From an uncultured Pseudomonadota bacterium (GTDB lineage Bacteria; Pseudomonadota; Gammaproteobacteria; Burkholderiales; Methylophilaceae): DNA of 45,425 nucleotides. Below the pieces are notes generated by a model, which was not told the origin of the DNA, made no database searches, and worked only from the letters and a program-made list of their open reading frames with translations. The stretch spans positions 1 through 45,425 of the forward strand of contig CAILFU010000168.1 in NCBI GenBank assembly GCA_903833595.1, read 5' to 3'. A program made the translations under genes and the position numbers. Shown one piece after another: positions 24,284 through 32,447 of the stretch. Each line of letters opens with the position of its first letter. Position 1 is the stretch's first letter.

Positions 24284-24442
24284 TCTAAGCTCCTTATGGC
24301 AAAAATTGATAGATATAATACTTTACAACAGTTCAACACTACCCCTTACCTGAAGAACTATCAAGCGAATTTACAGTAAACATACAAATATATTAACTCT
24401 GGTTGATTTATATCAAATTCAATAAATTAGGTAAGGTACCCA

Positions 24443-24889
24443 TTAACGGAAACTTCCACAATCGTACGATAAATATTTATAGCATGAGCTTATGCAATCA
24501 TTATCTTTTTCATTCTTTCCAGAAGTTAGCCCACAGTTTCGCTGACAATTATTGAGTGCATCTTGCCTCTTCTGGGCACATTGTTGTGATTTATTTTCAT
24601 CTTGCTGGAATTTATACGCATCCTTGATATTTCTAGTCATTGTTTCATCGTTAAGAATTTTCAGTTTCTGTTGCTGCTCTTGTTGCTCCTTAGCAGCTAA
24701 ATCCTTTTCTCGTGCTTCTCTTTCCTTTAATTCTCTCGCTAATTTAAGGTATTCATCTCTTCTTTGCTGCATATCAAGTTGCTGCTGTTTAGTTTGTTGG
24801 CTACCGATCTCATTTTTTTGTTCCTCCCCCATAGAGTGCAGTGGGAAGTAGCAAAGTACTAATAAAAGAATTAATAGTATTTTCTTCAT
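24443..24889 (-). CDS. Exported Gln/Glu-rich coiled-coil protein with Cys-rich tail
   Basis: A 148-residue protein of unknown function. The start is ATG 24889, giving MKKILLILLLVLCYFPLHS, a clear signal peptide, with AAGGA ahead of it; a longer frame to 24919 lacks this logic. Residues about 25-95 are very rich in Gln, Glu, Lys and Arg and should form a coiled coil. The tail has six cysteines (CAQKRQDALNNCQRNC, then DCISSC and YDCGSF), probably disulfide-bonded in the periplasm. It is upstream of the graspetide pair on the same strand with a 159-bp gap, so a link is possible but unproven. Confidence 0.6.
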   Translation of the reverse strand: MKKILLILLLVLCYFPLHSMGEEQKNEIGSQQTKQQQLDMQQRRDEYLKLARELKEREAREKDLAAKEQQEQQQKLKILNDETMTRNIKDAYKFQQDENKSQQCAQKRQDALNNCQRNCGLTSGKNEKDNDCISSCYKYLSYDCGSFR

Positions 24890-25062
24890 CGGAATATTCC
24901 TTGAGAAACCTAATACCAAATATTAATAGACAATACTCTCTTTTTATAGAAAGTAAGCTATCCTATTGAAGCGTTGGTAAAAAATTAAGAAAACTCTACC
25001 TAAAAATGCAATCCTAATTGTGGTGGGATGCCTATTTAGCAGTATTTTTTTGGATAACTTAT

Positions 25063-25536
25063 ATGATAAAAGTCATAAGTGCAGTAGTTTTTATGTTTCT
25101 ATTTAGTTCAACCGCAAGTGCTCTTGAGTTAAAGCTCTCATGTGACATCAAGGTTAAAGTTACTTTTTCTAATGGTGATGTAAGGGATACGCAAGGCAGT
25201 GCCATCGTTGAAGTCATGGATTATGGGGCTGGTAAAAAATACATAGGCATAACCTCAGCAGACGAGGTTGCAAATAGTTTGTCTGTTATTCTCAAGCAAG
25301 AACTGGGAAAAACTATCACTGATAATAGCGATGAAAATAAATGGGACATTGAAAACACTTACTCTGGTAACGAAGGCCGAGTAGAAAACCCACGCAGCAC
25401 ACGCATAGTGATAGATAGAAATTCTGGGGAATTAATTGGTTCAAGTTCTTTTACTCAGAAATCTAATGGATTGGCGTTGAACATAGGAGTATCTGGTAAT
25501 TGTAAAAAAATAAATACCTCAGTCAAAAAGTTTTAA
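25063..25536 (+). CDS. Exported hypothetical protein
   Basis: A 157-residue protein. I place the start at ATG 25063 (MIKVISAVVFMFLFSSTASA), which gives a normal signal peptide; the frame extends to a TTG at 25018 without a ribosome site. The mature part has two cysteines (LSCDIKVKV and SGNCKK) that could pair, and beta-rich patterns such as TRIVIDRNSGELIGSSSF, a style seen in small periplasmic proteins. I do not recognise the family. It is one of the few plus-strand genes in the element. Confidence 0.6.
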   Translation: MIKVISAVVFMFLFSSTASALELKLSCDIKVKVTFSNGDVRDTQGSAIVEVMDYGAGKKYIGITSADEVANSLSVILKQELGKTITDNSDENKWDIENTYSGNEGRVENPRSTRIVIDRNSGELIGSSSFTQKSNGLALNIGVSGNCKKINTSVKKF

Positions 25537-25597
25537 ATAAGCGAAATATTTAATGGGCTTGCTAATAAGTACTCAGCGACCACTGAAAGCGGCTTAC

Positions 25598-25912
25598 CTA
25601 TTTTGAACGTAATCTTTTCCTATATTCAGCATTAGGCTCTGGTTCACCATAGCTCTCTTCATAGCTTGCAAGCATCCCAAGTATCTTTTCAGATTTCTGT
25701 TTAGGGGGTGACTCCAAATCCTTAGGCACTTCTATTGCAACACACCTGTTTAATGTTATAGCTTCTAGGAGCTTATCCTTGCTTGAGATTAGATAAACAT
25801 CTTTCTCACATTCCTTACAGAAGCGCACACCATCACGAGATGTTTCTTTCATCTCATCCCACTTTTGAGCACAACGAAAGCCAAAAACACAATTGCGAAT
25901 TTTTATTGTCAT
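25598..25912 (-). CDS. Small Cys-rich, probably zinc-binding protein
   Basis: A 104-residue protein with C8 and C14 (NCVFGFRCAQKWDEM), C32 and C35 (VRFCKECEKDVY) and C57 (NRCVAIEVP). The spaced pair plus CxxC is a zinc-ribbon-like layout. The pattern C-x-F-x-F-x-C...W...RFCxxCxxxVY is familiar from small uncharacterised bacterial proteins, but no function is known to me. It has no signal peptide and is likely cytoplasmic. It stands alone between larger gaps, convergent with the exported protein upstream in coordinates. Confidence 0.6.
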   Translation of the reverse strand: MTIKIRNCVFGFRCAQKWDEMKETSRDGVRFCKECEKDVYLISSKDKLLEAITLNRCVAIEVPKDLESPPKQKSEKILGMLASYEESYGEPEPNAEYRKRLRSK

Positions 25913-26014
25913 TGAAATATGTCCTGAATTTCATTTACCCTATATGAAGCATACGGCGTTGGCCATAGATGAAAATTTAAGGAGAAAATATGTAGTTTAG
26001 ATTTCCTTAATAAT

Positions 26015-26284
26015 CTAGGTATTGTCTGGAATCCTTCCATATGTCCGTTCGTAGTAATCTATTTCTCCTTCAAGATTCCAAATATGGTTATGAATGTTTT
26101 GTATGCGATTGCTAAGATAAATAAAAGATAAAATAGTAAGGAACGCTCTTAAGTGGTTATACCAGTCAGAATTATCAAATCCATTTGGATATGCATGACC
26201 AATTGATGTAATAAAAATAAATAATATGCAAAGTATTGTTTTTCCGCCAATACTTCTTCTGTCATATAGCTTTTCTTTTGCCAT
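26015..26284 (-). CDS. Small membrane protein, unknown
   Basis: An 89-residue protein with two hydrophobic segments (about residues 15-31, TILCILFIFITSIGHAY, and 46-62, AFLTILSFIYLSNRI) joined by a short polar loop, and a charged tail (EGEIDYYERTYGRIP). The ends are polar, so it is probably a two-span inner-membrane protein. I do not recognise a family, and neighbouring genes give no hint of function. Confidence 0.5.
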   Translation of the reverse strand: MAKEKLYDRRSIGGKTILCILFIFITSIGHAYPNGFDNSDWYNHLRAFLTILSFIYLSNRIQNIHNHIWNLEGEIDYYERTYGRIPDNT

Positions 26285-26389
26285 AACTTACCTCTCAATT
26301 CAATATGTTAAGGGTGTTATTTAACAATAATAAGCAATGCTTGTTTACACATTACATGCTCCATATACTTTTTGCTTTTAAAGTAAAAA

Positions 26390-27631
26390 TTAGCGAGATA
26401 AAGGGCAAATGTTTGAACCCATATTCAAAACAGTACCATCATCGTATCTACACATTGTATTGCCTTTCTCAATCCATTGACCTTTAAGAAAATGAGATAT
26501 TCCTGTATTAACAGATGGTGAGGCAACTGGTGGAGTTGGAACTGGTTGGTTAGCCATGCAACTTGCATATGCTCTGTCTGCATATTGCTGACTTTCTGCA
26601 AAACTACCATTAGGCACTGGTGTTAAGTAAGCTTGAGCTTTAGCAAGTTCGCAATTCTGACCTATGGCATTAATGGGGGTTCTGCGAGGAGATGCGGATG
26701 GTGTTATTTTCTCCTGAAATTCTCCTGCGTTAAAAATTCCCTCATGCACATCCTCTAAATTACTTAGGGGTGAGTACCTCACTCTTCCTTGAAGATCGCC
26801 GTCTTTAAAGTACCCAACTAGGAATATATTTTTTTCCTTAGAAGCCATCGTTCCAAAGCCATTATAGGAATTATTTTTAAACTCGCCTAAATAACCATCG
26901 CCAGGCTCGCCATCACGACCATAGCAATCATTTTTTTCACCGAATTTAGGGCAATCAGGTAATGTGCTTGTTATGCCGTCAAAATCTACAATGCGTAGTT
27001 CATGTTGAAATTCTGATGACTGTTCTGAAGCATTTATTTGTTGGTTTCTTGATGACTCTTGGTACTGATTTGACTCTTCAATAATCCTCTTACTTCGCTC
27101 TTCATAGCTTTCGTGTCCTGCCATGACATTATTCGCCTGATTGTATTGGCTAGAACTAGGAACAACAGCCTCACCTTGCTTAGCTTTAACGTTAGGCATG
27201 TTCAAACCATATTCATTACTGCTTGTATCTAATGAATGCACGCATGATATGAAAAGGCTTCCGCTATCATAGTATTCATAAATGGAACCAAGTTCTAGGT
27301 TAACGGCGAAATGTGAGTTTCTATAGAATCTTGAATTTGATAATGTGGATGTCCAAATGCCACCTAACATCCATTTCTTTTCATTTAATACTTTAGGATT
27401 TTGATGGTTCTCTTTATAGAGTGAGGAAAGCTCATCTTTCGTCGGTAATCTCCATCCCGTTAAACCATCAATAGTAGTTGCGTTGCAATAGCTATTAGCC
27501 TCGTTCCAACTTTCAGATTTAGATGAAGGAAGTGACCAAGCTAGTCCTCCTTGACGTGCAAATAAATTAGCTTGAGCAGCGTTAACAGACATCAAAACTG
27601 TAATAGCTAAAATACCAATTATTTGCTTCAT
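26390..27631 (-). CDS. Exported DUF1566 (Lcl-like) protein with MORN-like repeats
   Basis: A 413-residue exported protein. The signal peptide is MKQIIGILAITVLMSVNAAQA. Residues about 25-135 form a DUF1566/Lcl-C-type domain: LAWSLPSSKSESWNEANSYC, GLTGWRLPTKDELSSLY and GGIWTSTLSNS, ending FISCV. A polar Gln/Ser-rich linker follows. Near residues 245-300 there are MORN-like pieces (GYLGEFKNNSYNGFGTM, FLVGYFKDGDLQGRVRY). A C-terminal region has a few cysteines. DUF1566 domains are common in exported proteins of unknown function. The pairing with MORN-like repeats is less common. Confidence 0.72.
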   Translation of the reverse strand: MKQIIGILAITVLMSVNAAQANLFARQGGLAWSLPSSKSESWNEANSYCNATTIDGLTGWRLPTKDELSSLYKENHQNPKVLNEKKWMLGGIWTSTLSNSRFYRNSHFAVNLELGSIYEYYDSGSLFISCVHSLDTSSNEYGLNMPNVKAKQGEAVVPSSSQYNQANNVMAGHESYEERSKRIIEESNQYQESSRNQQINASEQSSEFQHELRIVDFDGITSTLPDCPKFGEKNDCYGRDGEPGDGYLGEFKNNSYNGFGTMASKEKNIFLVGYFKDGDLQGRVRYSPLSNLEDVHEGIFNAGEFQEKITPSASPRRTPINAIGQNCELAKAQAYLTPVPNGSFAESQQYADRAYASCMANQPVPTPPVASPSVNTGISHFLKGQWIEKGNTMCRYDDGTVLNMGSNICPLSR

Positions 27632-27924
27632 TTTTTAGATTCAACCAATTTTTTTTAGTAATAGCTACAATGTTGGGCTAAAAATACATAAATCAAGATT
27701 AACCTTACTCTCTATATTGTTAATATTCAATCATCGGAATATCATAAATGTGATGAAGCTGAGGAAAAATACAAACAGCCGACTTGTTATAATTGTGAAC
27801 CACCTGGCTCAGTGAACCATGTTAATGACCACTAACATAGATTGGATTGGGTTAATTGTAAACTTCTCATATCCATTGCCTTGTATATGTTTAAGACATG
27901 GAAAAATATAATAAGGAGTGAGAA

Positions 27925-28269
27925 ATGAAAAGTTTATTGATGTTGCTATTTTTAATAATAGTTGGTTGTTCTATTGATGATAAATCAAGAGAAGATAGAG
28001 CAGAAATAGAAAATATTATTAAAAATACGCTAAATGACCCAGCATCAGTGCAATTTAAAGATTTTAGAATAACGAAAGATAATTTATATGCTTGTATTAC
28101 TTGGAATGCCAAAAATAAATTTGGCGGCTACGTAGATTTCAAAACCACTCAATTTAAATGGGGTAAATTTACGAGTGAATCCCCCGTATGGAGTCCTATA
28201 GATGCTGATGTTGTTGATAACAAATGTTCGCAAGATAGCATTGATAAATATAATAATTTACTCCCATAA
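27925..28269 (+). CDS. Small lipoprotein, unknown
   Basis: A 114-residue predicted lipoprotein: MKSLLMLLFLIIVGC with the lipobox I-V-G-C and lipidated Cys at 15. The AAGGAG site is 7 bases upstream of the ATG. The mature part contains NTLNDPASVQFKDFRI and ACITWNAKNKFGGYVDF, a pattern seen in small periplasmic proteins of unknown function across proteobacteria, and one further cysteine near the end (DNKCSQDS). It faces rightward, opposite to most of the element. Confidence 0.65.
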   Translation: MKSLLMLLFLIIVGCSIDDKSREDRAEIENIIKNTLNDPASVQFKDFRITKDNLYACITWNAKNKFGGYVDFKTTQFKWGKFTSESPVWSPIDADVVDNKCSQDSIDKYNNLLP

Positions 28270-28555
28270 ATGCTGGGCTAAAGAGTAAGAGAAAACGACT
28301 AAATTGCCTAATCTATCCCAGTGATGAGTCATTAAGAGCGTTTCTCACCATTTCAATCATCCTTCCACAAAACGGACTGCGGAATTTTTAAAATATATAT
28401 CCCCCACCCTTTTTCATATAAACACTGACGGGGGGGTCTTCTGCAACAGCTTTTAGAATCGCCGTATGGGTATAAATTAGGTACAGACTTTTTGGCTATT
28501 CACGGGGTTAAGATATATTGTAAGAATAACAGTCTAGAAACAGTAAGACCGCATA

Positions 28556-28789
28556 TTAATCACTATTTTCTATCATCCCAAACTCTATCGCTACAGTAGC
28601 AAGTAACTTCAGCCTAGCATTTACTTCTATGGCTAATAGTTTGGATTCTTTTGTGTATCTGCCATGCTTGTAATTGTAATGCGCCTCGCCTGACGGTGAT
28701 AAACCACCATGCAAACGGCATCTTGTCTTACCTACTACGGATGGCTTCTTACAAGGTGTGCCTGCTCTTGTTTTAGCGCCGCAATTCAT
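28556..28789 (-). CDS. Small HGG-motif zinc-finger-like element protein
   Basis: A 77-residue protein: CGAKTRAGTPCKKPSV, then GKTRCRLHGGLSPSGEAHYN. The C-x(7)-C...C-x(2)-H spacing suggests one zinc site, and the HGG-x-S-P-S-G turn with YKHGRYTKES is characteristic of a small family common in prophages and integrative elements. It overlaps the next upstream gene by 4 bp (ATGA), so it is the last gene of a translationally coupled five-gene operon. Confidence 0.7.
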   Translation of the reverse strand: MNCGAKTRAGTPCKKPSVVGKTRCRLHGGLSPSGEAHYNYKHGRYTKESKLLAIEVNARLKLLATVAIEFGMIENSD

Positions 28790-28977
28790 ACTGTTTCCTT
28801 TGAGCAGATTACTATCAATAGGTGAGCAGGGTTGATGCCGGCTATTTTAAGGGGTGGGGGTACGGTGGGGTCTGGTATTCCCGAAAGTGACAAGCCTCCC
28901 CCTACTAGTTGATGCCAGTCTAGCCAGCGACTATTTGCTATTATTTGTAACATGGTTGTTGGCTTGATGTTGGTCAT
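28786..28977 (-). CDS. Small element protein, unknown
   Basis: A 63-residue protein in the replication-type operon. I choose ATG 28977 (MTNIKPTTMLQIIANSRWL), preceded by AAAGAG, over ATG 29025, which would overlap the upstream gene by 26 bp. The middle is proline-rich (SGIPDPTVPPPLKIAG). Its end overlaps the start of the HGG protein by 4 bp, which supports translation. No family is recognised. Confidence 0.45.
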   Translation of the reverse strand: MTNIKPTTMLQIIANSRWLDWHQLVGGGLSLSGIPDPTVPPPLKIAGINPAHLLIVICSKETV

Positions 28978-28999
28978 GGTTAGCTCTTTTGTGTCAATC

Positions 29000-29554
29000 T
29001 CATTTACCATTACTAGCTTCATCATATGAAATAATATCTCTTACAAATGGGTCATCAATATAACCCCCTTCAATTGTCTTTACATGGCTTGATTTAAATG
29101 TACTTGACTTAACTAAGGACCCGTCAGTACCCCGACGACTTGCTTGCGAGTTACCCGAACCATCTAATTGGTTAGCATTTACCTCCTTATCAGCCCTTTT
29201 CTTACTACGGTTAGTTATTGCAGCACCGTCTTTACCACCTTTGCTTTGCTTTTCTCTCCTTTCTGCCAAGTGCTGACGATAGTCTTCTAGCTCTGGACAT
29301 ATCAGTGAGTTTTCTTTTTCACTAAGAAAGCTTTTAACTCTGTCAGTAAGTGCAGCTTTAACATCAGAAACATCACAGCTAATGTATTTAGCTAATTCAT
29401 CAGGGGATGCTGGTACTTGTATATTTTCCCAACATTCAAGTCGGATTGTATAAAGTAGCCCACGTTCAGCAAGAGACATTAACCTATATTGCCTATTAGC
29501 TAATATGGTTGCTGCATACTCAACATAGGCTGGCGGTCTACGATTTTGAGCCAT
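29000..29554 (-). CDS. DUF1376-like replication-associated protein
   Basis: A 184-residue protein. The N-terminal 100 residues resemble the DUF1376/YdaU-like domain of phage and island replication proteins: PPAYVEYAATILANRQYRLM, then LAERGLLYTIRLECWEN and VPASPDELAKYISCDVSDVK, a winged-helix-like layout. The C-terminal part is polar and low in hydrophobic residues (REKQSKGGKDGAAITNRSKK), typical of DNA-binding linkers. It overlaps the upstream gene by 17 bp. A role in element replication is inferred. Confidence 0.65.
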   Translation of the reverse strand: MAQNRRPPAYVEYAATILANRQYRLMSLAERGLLYTIRLECWENIQVPASPDELAKYISCDVSDVKAALTDRVKSFLSEKENSLICPELEDYRQHLAERREKQSKGGKDGAAITNRSKKRADKEVNANQLDGSGNSQASRRGTDGSLVKSSTFKSSHVKTIEGGYIDDPFVRDIISYDEASNGK

Positions 29555-30020
29555 GGCAGAACCTTTCTTCTATCTTTGACAGAATTAAGTAAATTTCCCT
29601 CAGTTCAAGTAAACTTAATGAGGCAATATCTCGATAATCTTCATAATTAAATTTGATCATTAGGGCTTGTAATTTAGTGATCCAGTCATTACTTTCATGT
29701 CTGCCCCCAATTTTCTTACCCAAGCGTAAGCCAGTTTTTTTAGATTTCTCTAATGCGTATTTGATAGGGTAGTGCCGACTAATGATTGCTGGGGTAGCCT
29801 GTTGCATTAGGGAATATAGATACTCTCGCCCACCGCACTCAAAAACAGCCTTCGCATTGATTTTTTGAGCCTCTAAGAGGTAGAAGCAAATGCGCTCACT
29901 ATTTAGATGCTTTCTTTTCTGCCATTCCGAATCTAGCGGACAGATATTGGCTGAACAACTATTAAAGCGATCACAACTTATTACCGCTTCAATATTTTTA
30001 ACTTTGCTAGTGGTGGTCAT
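29538..30020 (-). CDS. Island-associated Cys-rich protein, unknown
   Basis: A 160-residue protein with a cysteine-rich start, ISCDRFNSCSANICPLD (C16, C22, C27), then RICFYLLEAQKINAKAVFEC. The CDRF-x-x-C-x-x-x-x-CPLD pattern is one I associate with proteins of proteobacterial integrative elements; its role is unknown and metal binding is possible. It sits 2 bp after the AlpA-like gene and overlaps the DUF1376-like gene by 17 bp, so it is part of the coupled operon. Confidence 0.6.
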   Translation of the reverse strand: MTTTSKVKNIEAVISCDRFNSCSANICPLDSEWQKRKHLNSERICFYLLEAQKINAKAVFECGGREYLYSLMQQATPAIISRHYPIKYALEKSKKTGLRLGKKIGGRHESNDWITKLQALMIKFNYEDYRDIASLSLLELREIYLILSKIEERFCHGSKS

Positions 30021-30022
30021 AA

Positions 30023-30268
30023 TTACACCCCAGCTTTTAAAGCTAAATTAGCCCGTATTTGTCCAACATTCCATGCCGTGCAGCGTTCAGAAATTTTTTT
30101 TGGACTTGGAATTGTGCCGTTCTTTACGCCTCGCCAGCAAGAGGCAGCAGAGATGCCATACAATCGCTTTAATACATTTAAGCGGATATACGCAGAGTTG
30201 GGTAGTTGGTCAAAGTTTGCGAGAGCTTCTGGGATTGCTTGAGTAAGCTCAGATTTTAATTGTTGCAT
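30023..30268 (-). CDS. AlpA-like excisionase/transcription regulator
   Basis: An 81-residue MerR/AlpA-type helix-turn-helix protein: YIRLNVLKRLYGISAASCWR, GVKNGTIPSPKKISERCTAW and NVGQIRANLAL, which is the AlpA layout of a recognition helix followed by a wing with P-x-P-x-K-I and W. AlpA proteins activate integrase or control excision in P4-like elements. It is the first gene of the minus-strand operon that runs to the HGG protein. Confidence 0.78.
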   Translation of the reverse strand: MQQLKSELTQAIPEALANFDQLPNSAYIRLNVLKRLYGISAASCWRGVKNGTIPSPKKISERCTAWNVGQIRANLALKAGV

Positions 30269-30332
30269 GATGTATTTTCCTGTTGTTGTAAGTAACAGGT
30301 CACATCTTAATAACTCATGAGTTTTATAAAGT

Positions 30333-30359
30333 CCGTGGGCGGTAGCAAATAGCCCACGG
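30333..30359. terminator. GC-rich hairpin between two element genes
   Basis: The stem CCGTGGGC / GCCCACGG has an 11-base loop and lies just beyond the stop of the 195-residue gene (30372). The T-run on the minus strand is weak (ACTTTATAAAA). It probably separates that gene from the AlpA operon. Confidence 0.5.
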
Positions 30360-30371
30360 GCTAAAGGTTCT

Positions 30372-30959
30372 TTACTTAATGCGGCTTTCTATGGCATTTT
30401 TAATTTTCTTTAAATGTCTTTCAATTGTGGTTGCACCAACAGATGAACCTAATTGGTCCGTTAGGCCGGCAATATACTCTCCAGCTTTTGATATTTTATT
30501 AATATCCACCTTCGCTTCTTTAGCCAATGCTGCGATGATAATTAAAAGTGTGTTCCGCTCAATGTCTTTCAGTGGCGTTTCTTTATTACGGCTCATATAT
30601 ACACCCTGCCAAGGTATTATAAATTTCTTAGATATAGCTAGGTCTATCCAGTTTTGGGGGGTGTCAGATTCATTCTTGCCGCTTAAGCATCTATAAATAT
30701 CTCTAGAAGTATTCTCATAATCCAGCAGTACCATACACTCATCAAAATCAGCTTTTCTGTCGTCATAGGTTATGCCTTTAAGACTTGTTAGGTGCTGAAA
30801 ATCAAACATATTCAAATCGTTTTTTAATCTCACCGAGTCAGGATTAACATCAGCGAACAATAGCGCAGCCTCGTATAACGACCAGACTTCATGTTTTAGC
30901 CAAAAATAAATTCTGTTTTCCTGCCCCTTCTTATTATCCCCATAGTCACTTGCCATCAT
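30372..30959 (-). CDS. Element protein, unknown (195 aa)
   Basis: A 195-residue cytoplasmic protein. An AAGGGG site precedes ATGATG at 30959. The N-terminus, YFWLKHEVWSLYEAALLFAD then VNPDSVR, resembles the W-x-L-x-E-A-A start seen in several phage and island proteins. The C-terminal third (KAGEYIAGLTDQLGSSVGAT, then TIERHLKKIKNAIESR) looks like a helix-turn-helix. I infer a regulatory or DNA-binding role only weakly. It lies between the integrase and the AlpA gene. Confidence 0.55.
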   Translation of the reverse strand: MMASDYGDNKKGQENRIYFWLKHEVWSLYEAALLFADVNPDSVRLKNDLNMFDFQHLTSLKGITYDDRKADFDECMVLLDYENTSRDIYRCLSGKNESDTPQNWIDLAISKKFIIPWQGVYMSRNKETPLKDIERNTLLIIIAALAKEAKVDINKISKAGEYIAGLTDQLGSSVGATTIERHLKKIKNAIESRIK

Positions 30960-31060
30960 AACTGCCCCTTACGCCCATAAAATAAGAAACCACACCAGCC
31001 ATACAGGGCATTCGGTGTTCACACGTGGTAATTAAGCACGTGCTAGGTGCGGCCAAACTG

Positions 31061-32272
31061 TTACGCTTGCTTAAACGGCATTACCTTTGCCCCAACTTTT
31101 AGTTCGTCTAAATAATCAGCCCAAGATTGCATCATTACTTTACGTTGTTCAATAAACTTAGTGCGGTTATACGCCGACCCTAATGTGTCAGGCACTTTGT
31201 GCGCTAGTTGATGCTCAATAATAGCTGGGTCAATATTTAACCTTTCATGCAAAATAGTACGTGCCATCGCTCTAAATCCGTGGCCAGTTATTTGTGTTTT
31301 AGTGTCATACCCCATACGTTTCAATGCTGCATTAACTGCTGACTCGCTCATCGGCTTGAGTGGGGAGTGGCCACCTTGAAATACATATTCACCATGCCCA
31401 GAAACTGGGTGGAGTTCTCGTAATATTGCTATAGCTTGAGTGGATAGTGGGACTAAGTGGTCTGTTTTAGTTTTACTTACCAAGTATTGCCACTTCCCAG
31501 CTTCTAAATCAATATTTGCCCATTTAGCCATCCTTAATTCACTAGGACGAACAAATACTAATGGAGCTAATTTAATTGCACATTGCACAGTAAGCGTGCC
31601 ATTAAATGCATCAAAAGCACGTAATAATTCAGCCACGTCTTTAGGTTCTGTAAAGGCGGCCATGTGTTTAACTGTTGTGGCTGGCAATGCACCTTTAAGG
31701 TCTGCCGTTACATCACGAACAGCACGACCTGTTTGAACAGCATATCTAAAAACTTGCCCAGCGGTTTGTAATGTTCGGTGTGCAGTTTCTAGTTTATTTT
31801 GTTTTTCAATGCGCTTTATTGCTTCAAGTACTTGAGGTGCAGTTATTGTTGCAATTGGCTTTTTACCAATCCACGGGAATAAGTAAAGTTCAAAACGCCT
31901 AATTACCTTTTCTTTATGACTATCTGCTTTGTTAGTCATGTGTGATTTCCACCATTCTCTCGCTACAATTTCAAAGCTATTATCTGCATTTAGTTTGCTA
32001 ATAACTTTTGCTTGTTTACGGTTTTCACTCGGGTCAATGTCAGTTGCTAATAACTTCCTAGCGTCATCTCGCCTTTGGCGTGCCTGAGAAAGTGAAATCT
32101 CAGGGTAAGTGCCGAGAGAGAGTAATTTTTCTTTTCCATCAAAACGATACTTTAGTCGCCACCACTTACCCCCATTTGGGGTAACTTGCAAAAATAAACC
32201 ATCAATATCATAAAGTTTATATGCCTTTTCAGTGGCTTTGGCGTTGATTATTGCGGTGTTTGATAGTGCCAT
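31061..32272 (-). CDS. P4-type tyrosine integrase
   Basis: A 403-residue tyrosine recombinase. The N-terminal DUF4102-type arm-binding domain starts MALSNTAIINAKATEKAYKL and is followed by a core-binding domain and the catalytic domain: Arg in VFVRPSELRMAKW, the H-x-x-R box as HGFRAMARTIL, HQLAHKVPDTLGSAYNRT with the second His and the Tyr nucleophile. The start is ATG 32272 with GGAG 9 bases upstream; ATG 32290 would use up that site. It lies beside tRNA-Met and runs away from it, as P4-like integrases do. All catalytic residues are present, so it may be active. Confidence 0.93.
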   Translation of the reverse strand: MALSNTAIINAKATEKAYKLYDIDGLFLQVTPNGGKWWRLKYRFDGKEKLLSLGTYPEISLSQARQRRDDARKLLATDIDPSENRKQAKVISKLNADNSFEIVAREWWKSHMTNKADSHKEKVIRRFELYLFPWIGKKPIATITAPQVLEAIKRIEKQNKLETAHRTLQTAGQVFRYAVQTGRAVRDVTADLKGALPATTVKHMAAFTEPKDVAELLRAFDAFNGTLTVQCAIKLAPLVFVRPSELRMAKWANIDLEAGKWQYLVSKTKTDHLVPLSTQAIAILRELHPVSGHGEYVFQGGHSPLKPMSESAVNAALKRMGYDTKTQITGHGFRAMARTILHERLNIDPAIIEHQLAHKVPDTLGSAYNRTKFIEQRKVMMQSWADYLDELKVGAKVMPFKQA

Positions 32273-32311
32273 TTGGGGTAACTCCAACATTAAAAATGCT
32301 GTTAATTGAGT

Positions 32312-32332
32312 GTTACCCCACTAAGTTACCCC
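32312..32332. repeat. Paired GTTACCCC repeats, right arm
   Basis: GTTACCCC occurs at 32312-32319 and 32325-32332, with an inverted copy at 32275-32282 over the integrase start. The second copy extends to GTTACCCCAATT as at the left end. These are candidate integrase arm sites and could also autoregulate the integrase promoter. Confidence 0.5.
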
Positions 32333-32380
32333 AATTTGTTGGGGTATGTCAAGCAATGTTGTGCAACGGGATGAGGCATG

Positions 32381-32413
32381 AAAAAGCCCCGAAGCTATTA
32401 ACTACGGGGCTTT
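32381..32413 (-). terminator. Terminator downstream of tRNA-Met
   Basis: The stem AAAGCCCCG / CGGGGCTTT has a 13-base loop, and on the minus strand it is followed by a T-run (GGGGCTTTTTC). It lies between tRNA-Met and the integrase and would stop tRNA transcripts from entering the element. Confidence 0.75.
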
Positions 32414-32447
32414 AAGAGGTTTTACGATGCATTGTGAAACCATGTAT

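Larger units (their letters stand above)
22895..32447. mobile_element. Integrative element at tRNA-Met
   Basis: The segment ends at the 3' side of tRNA-Met, carries a P4-type integrase next to that tRNA, an AlpA-like regulator and a small replication-type operon, and has paired GTTACCCC repeats at both ends (22969-22988 and 32312-32332). It lacks capsid, tail, conjugation and relaxase genes, so it resembles a small satellite-like or mobilisable genomic island. Cargo includes a graspetide-type locus and several exported proteins. The left end is less certain than the right. Confidence 0.7.

Noticed and set aside
28851-28870. Possible G-quadruplex (runs of four to five G)
   Set aside because: Only three clear G-runs are present, the stretch lies inside a predicted small gene, and similar G-runs in the element look like chance in short poly-G tracts.
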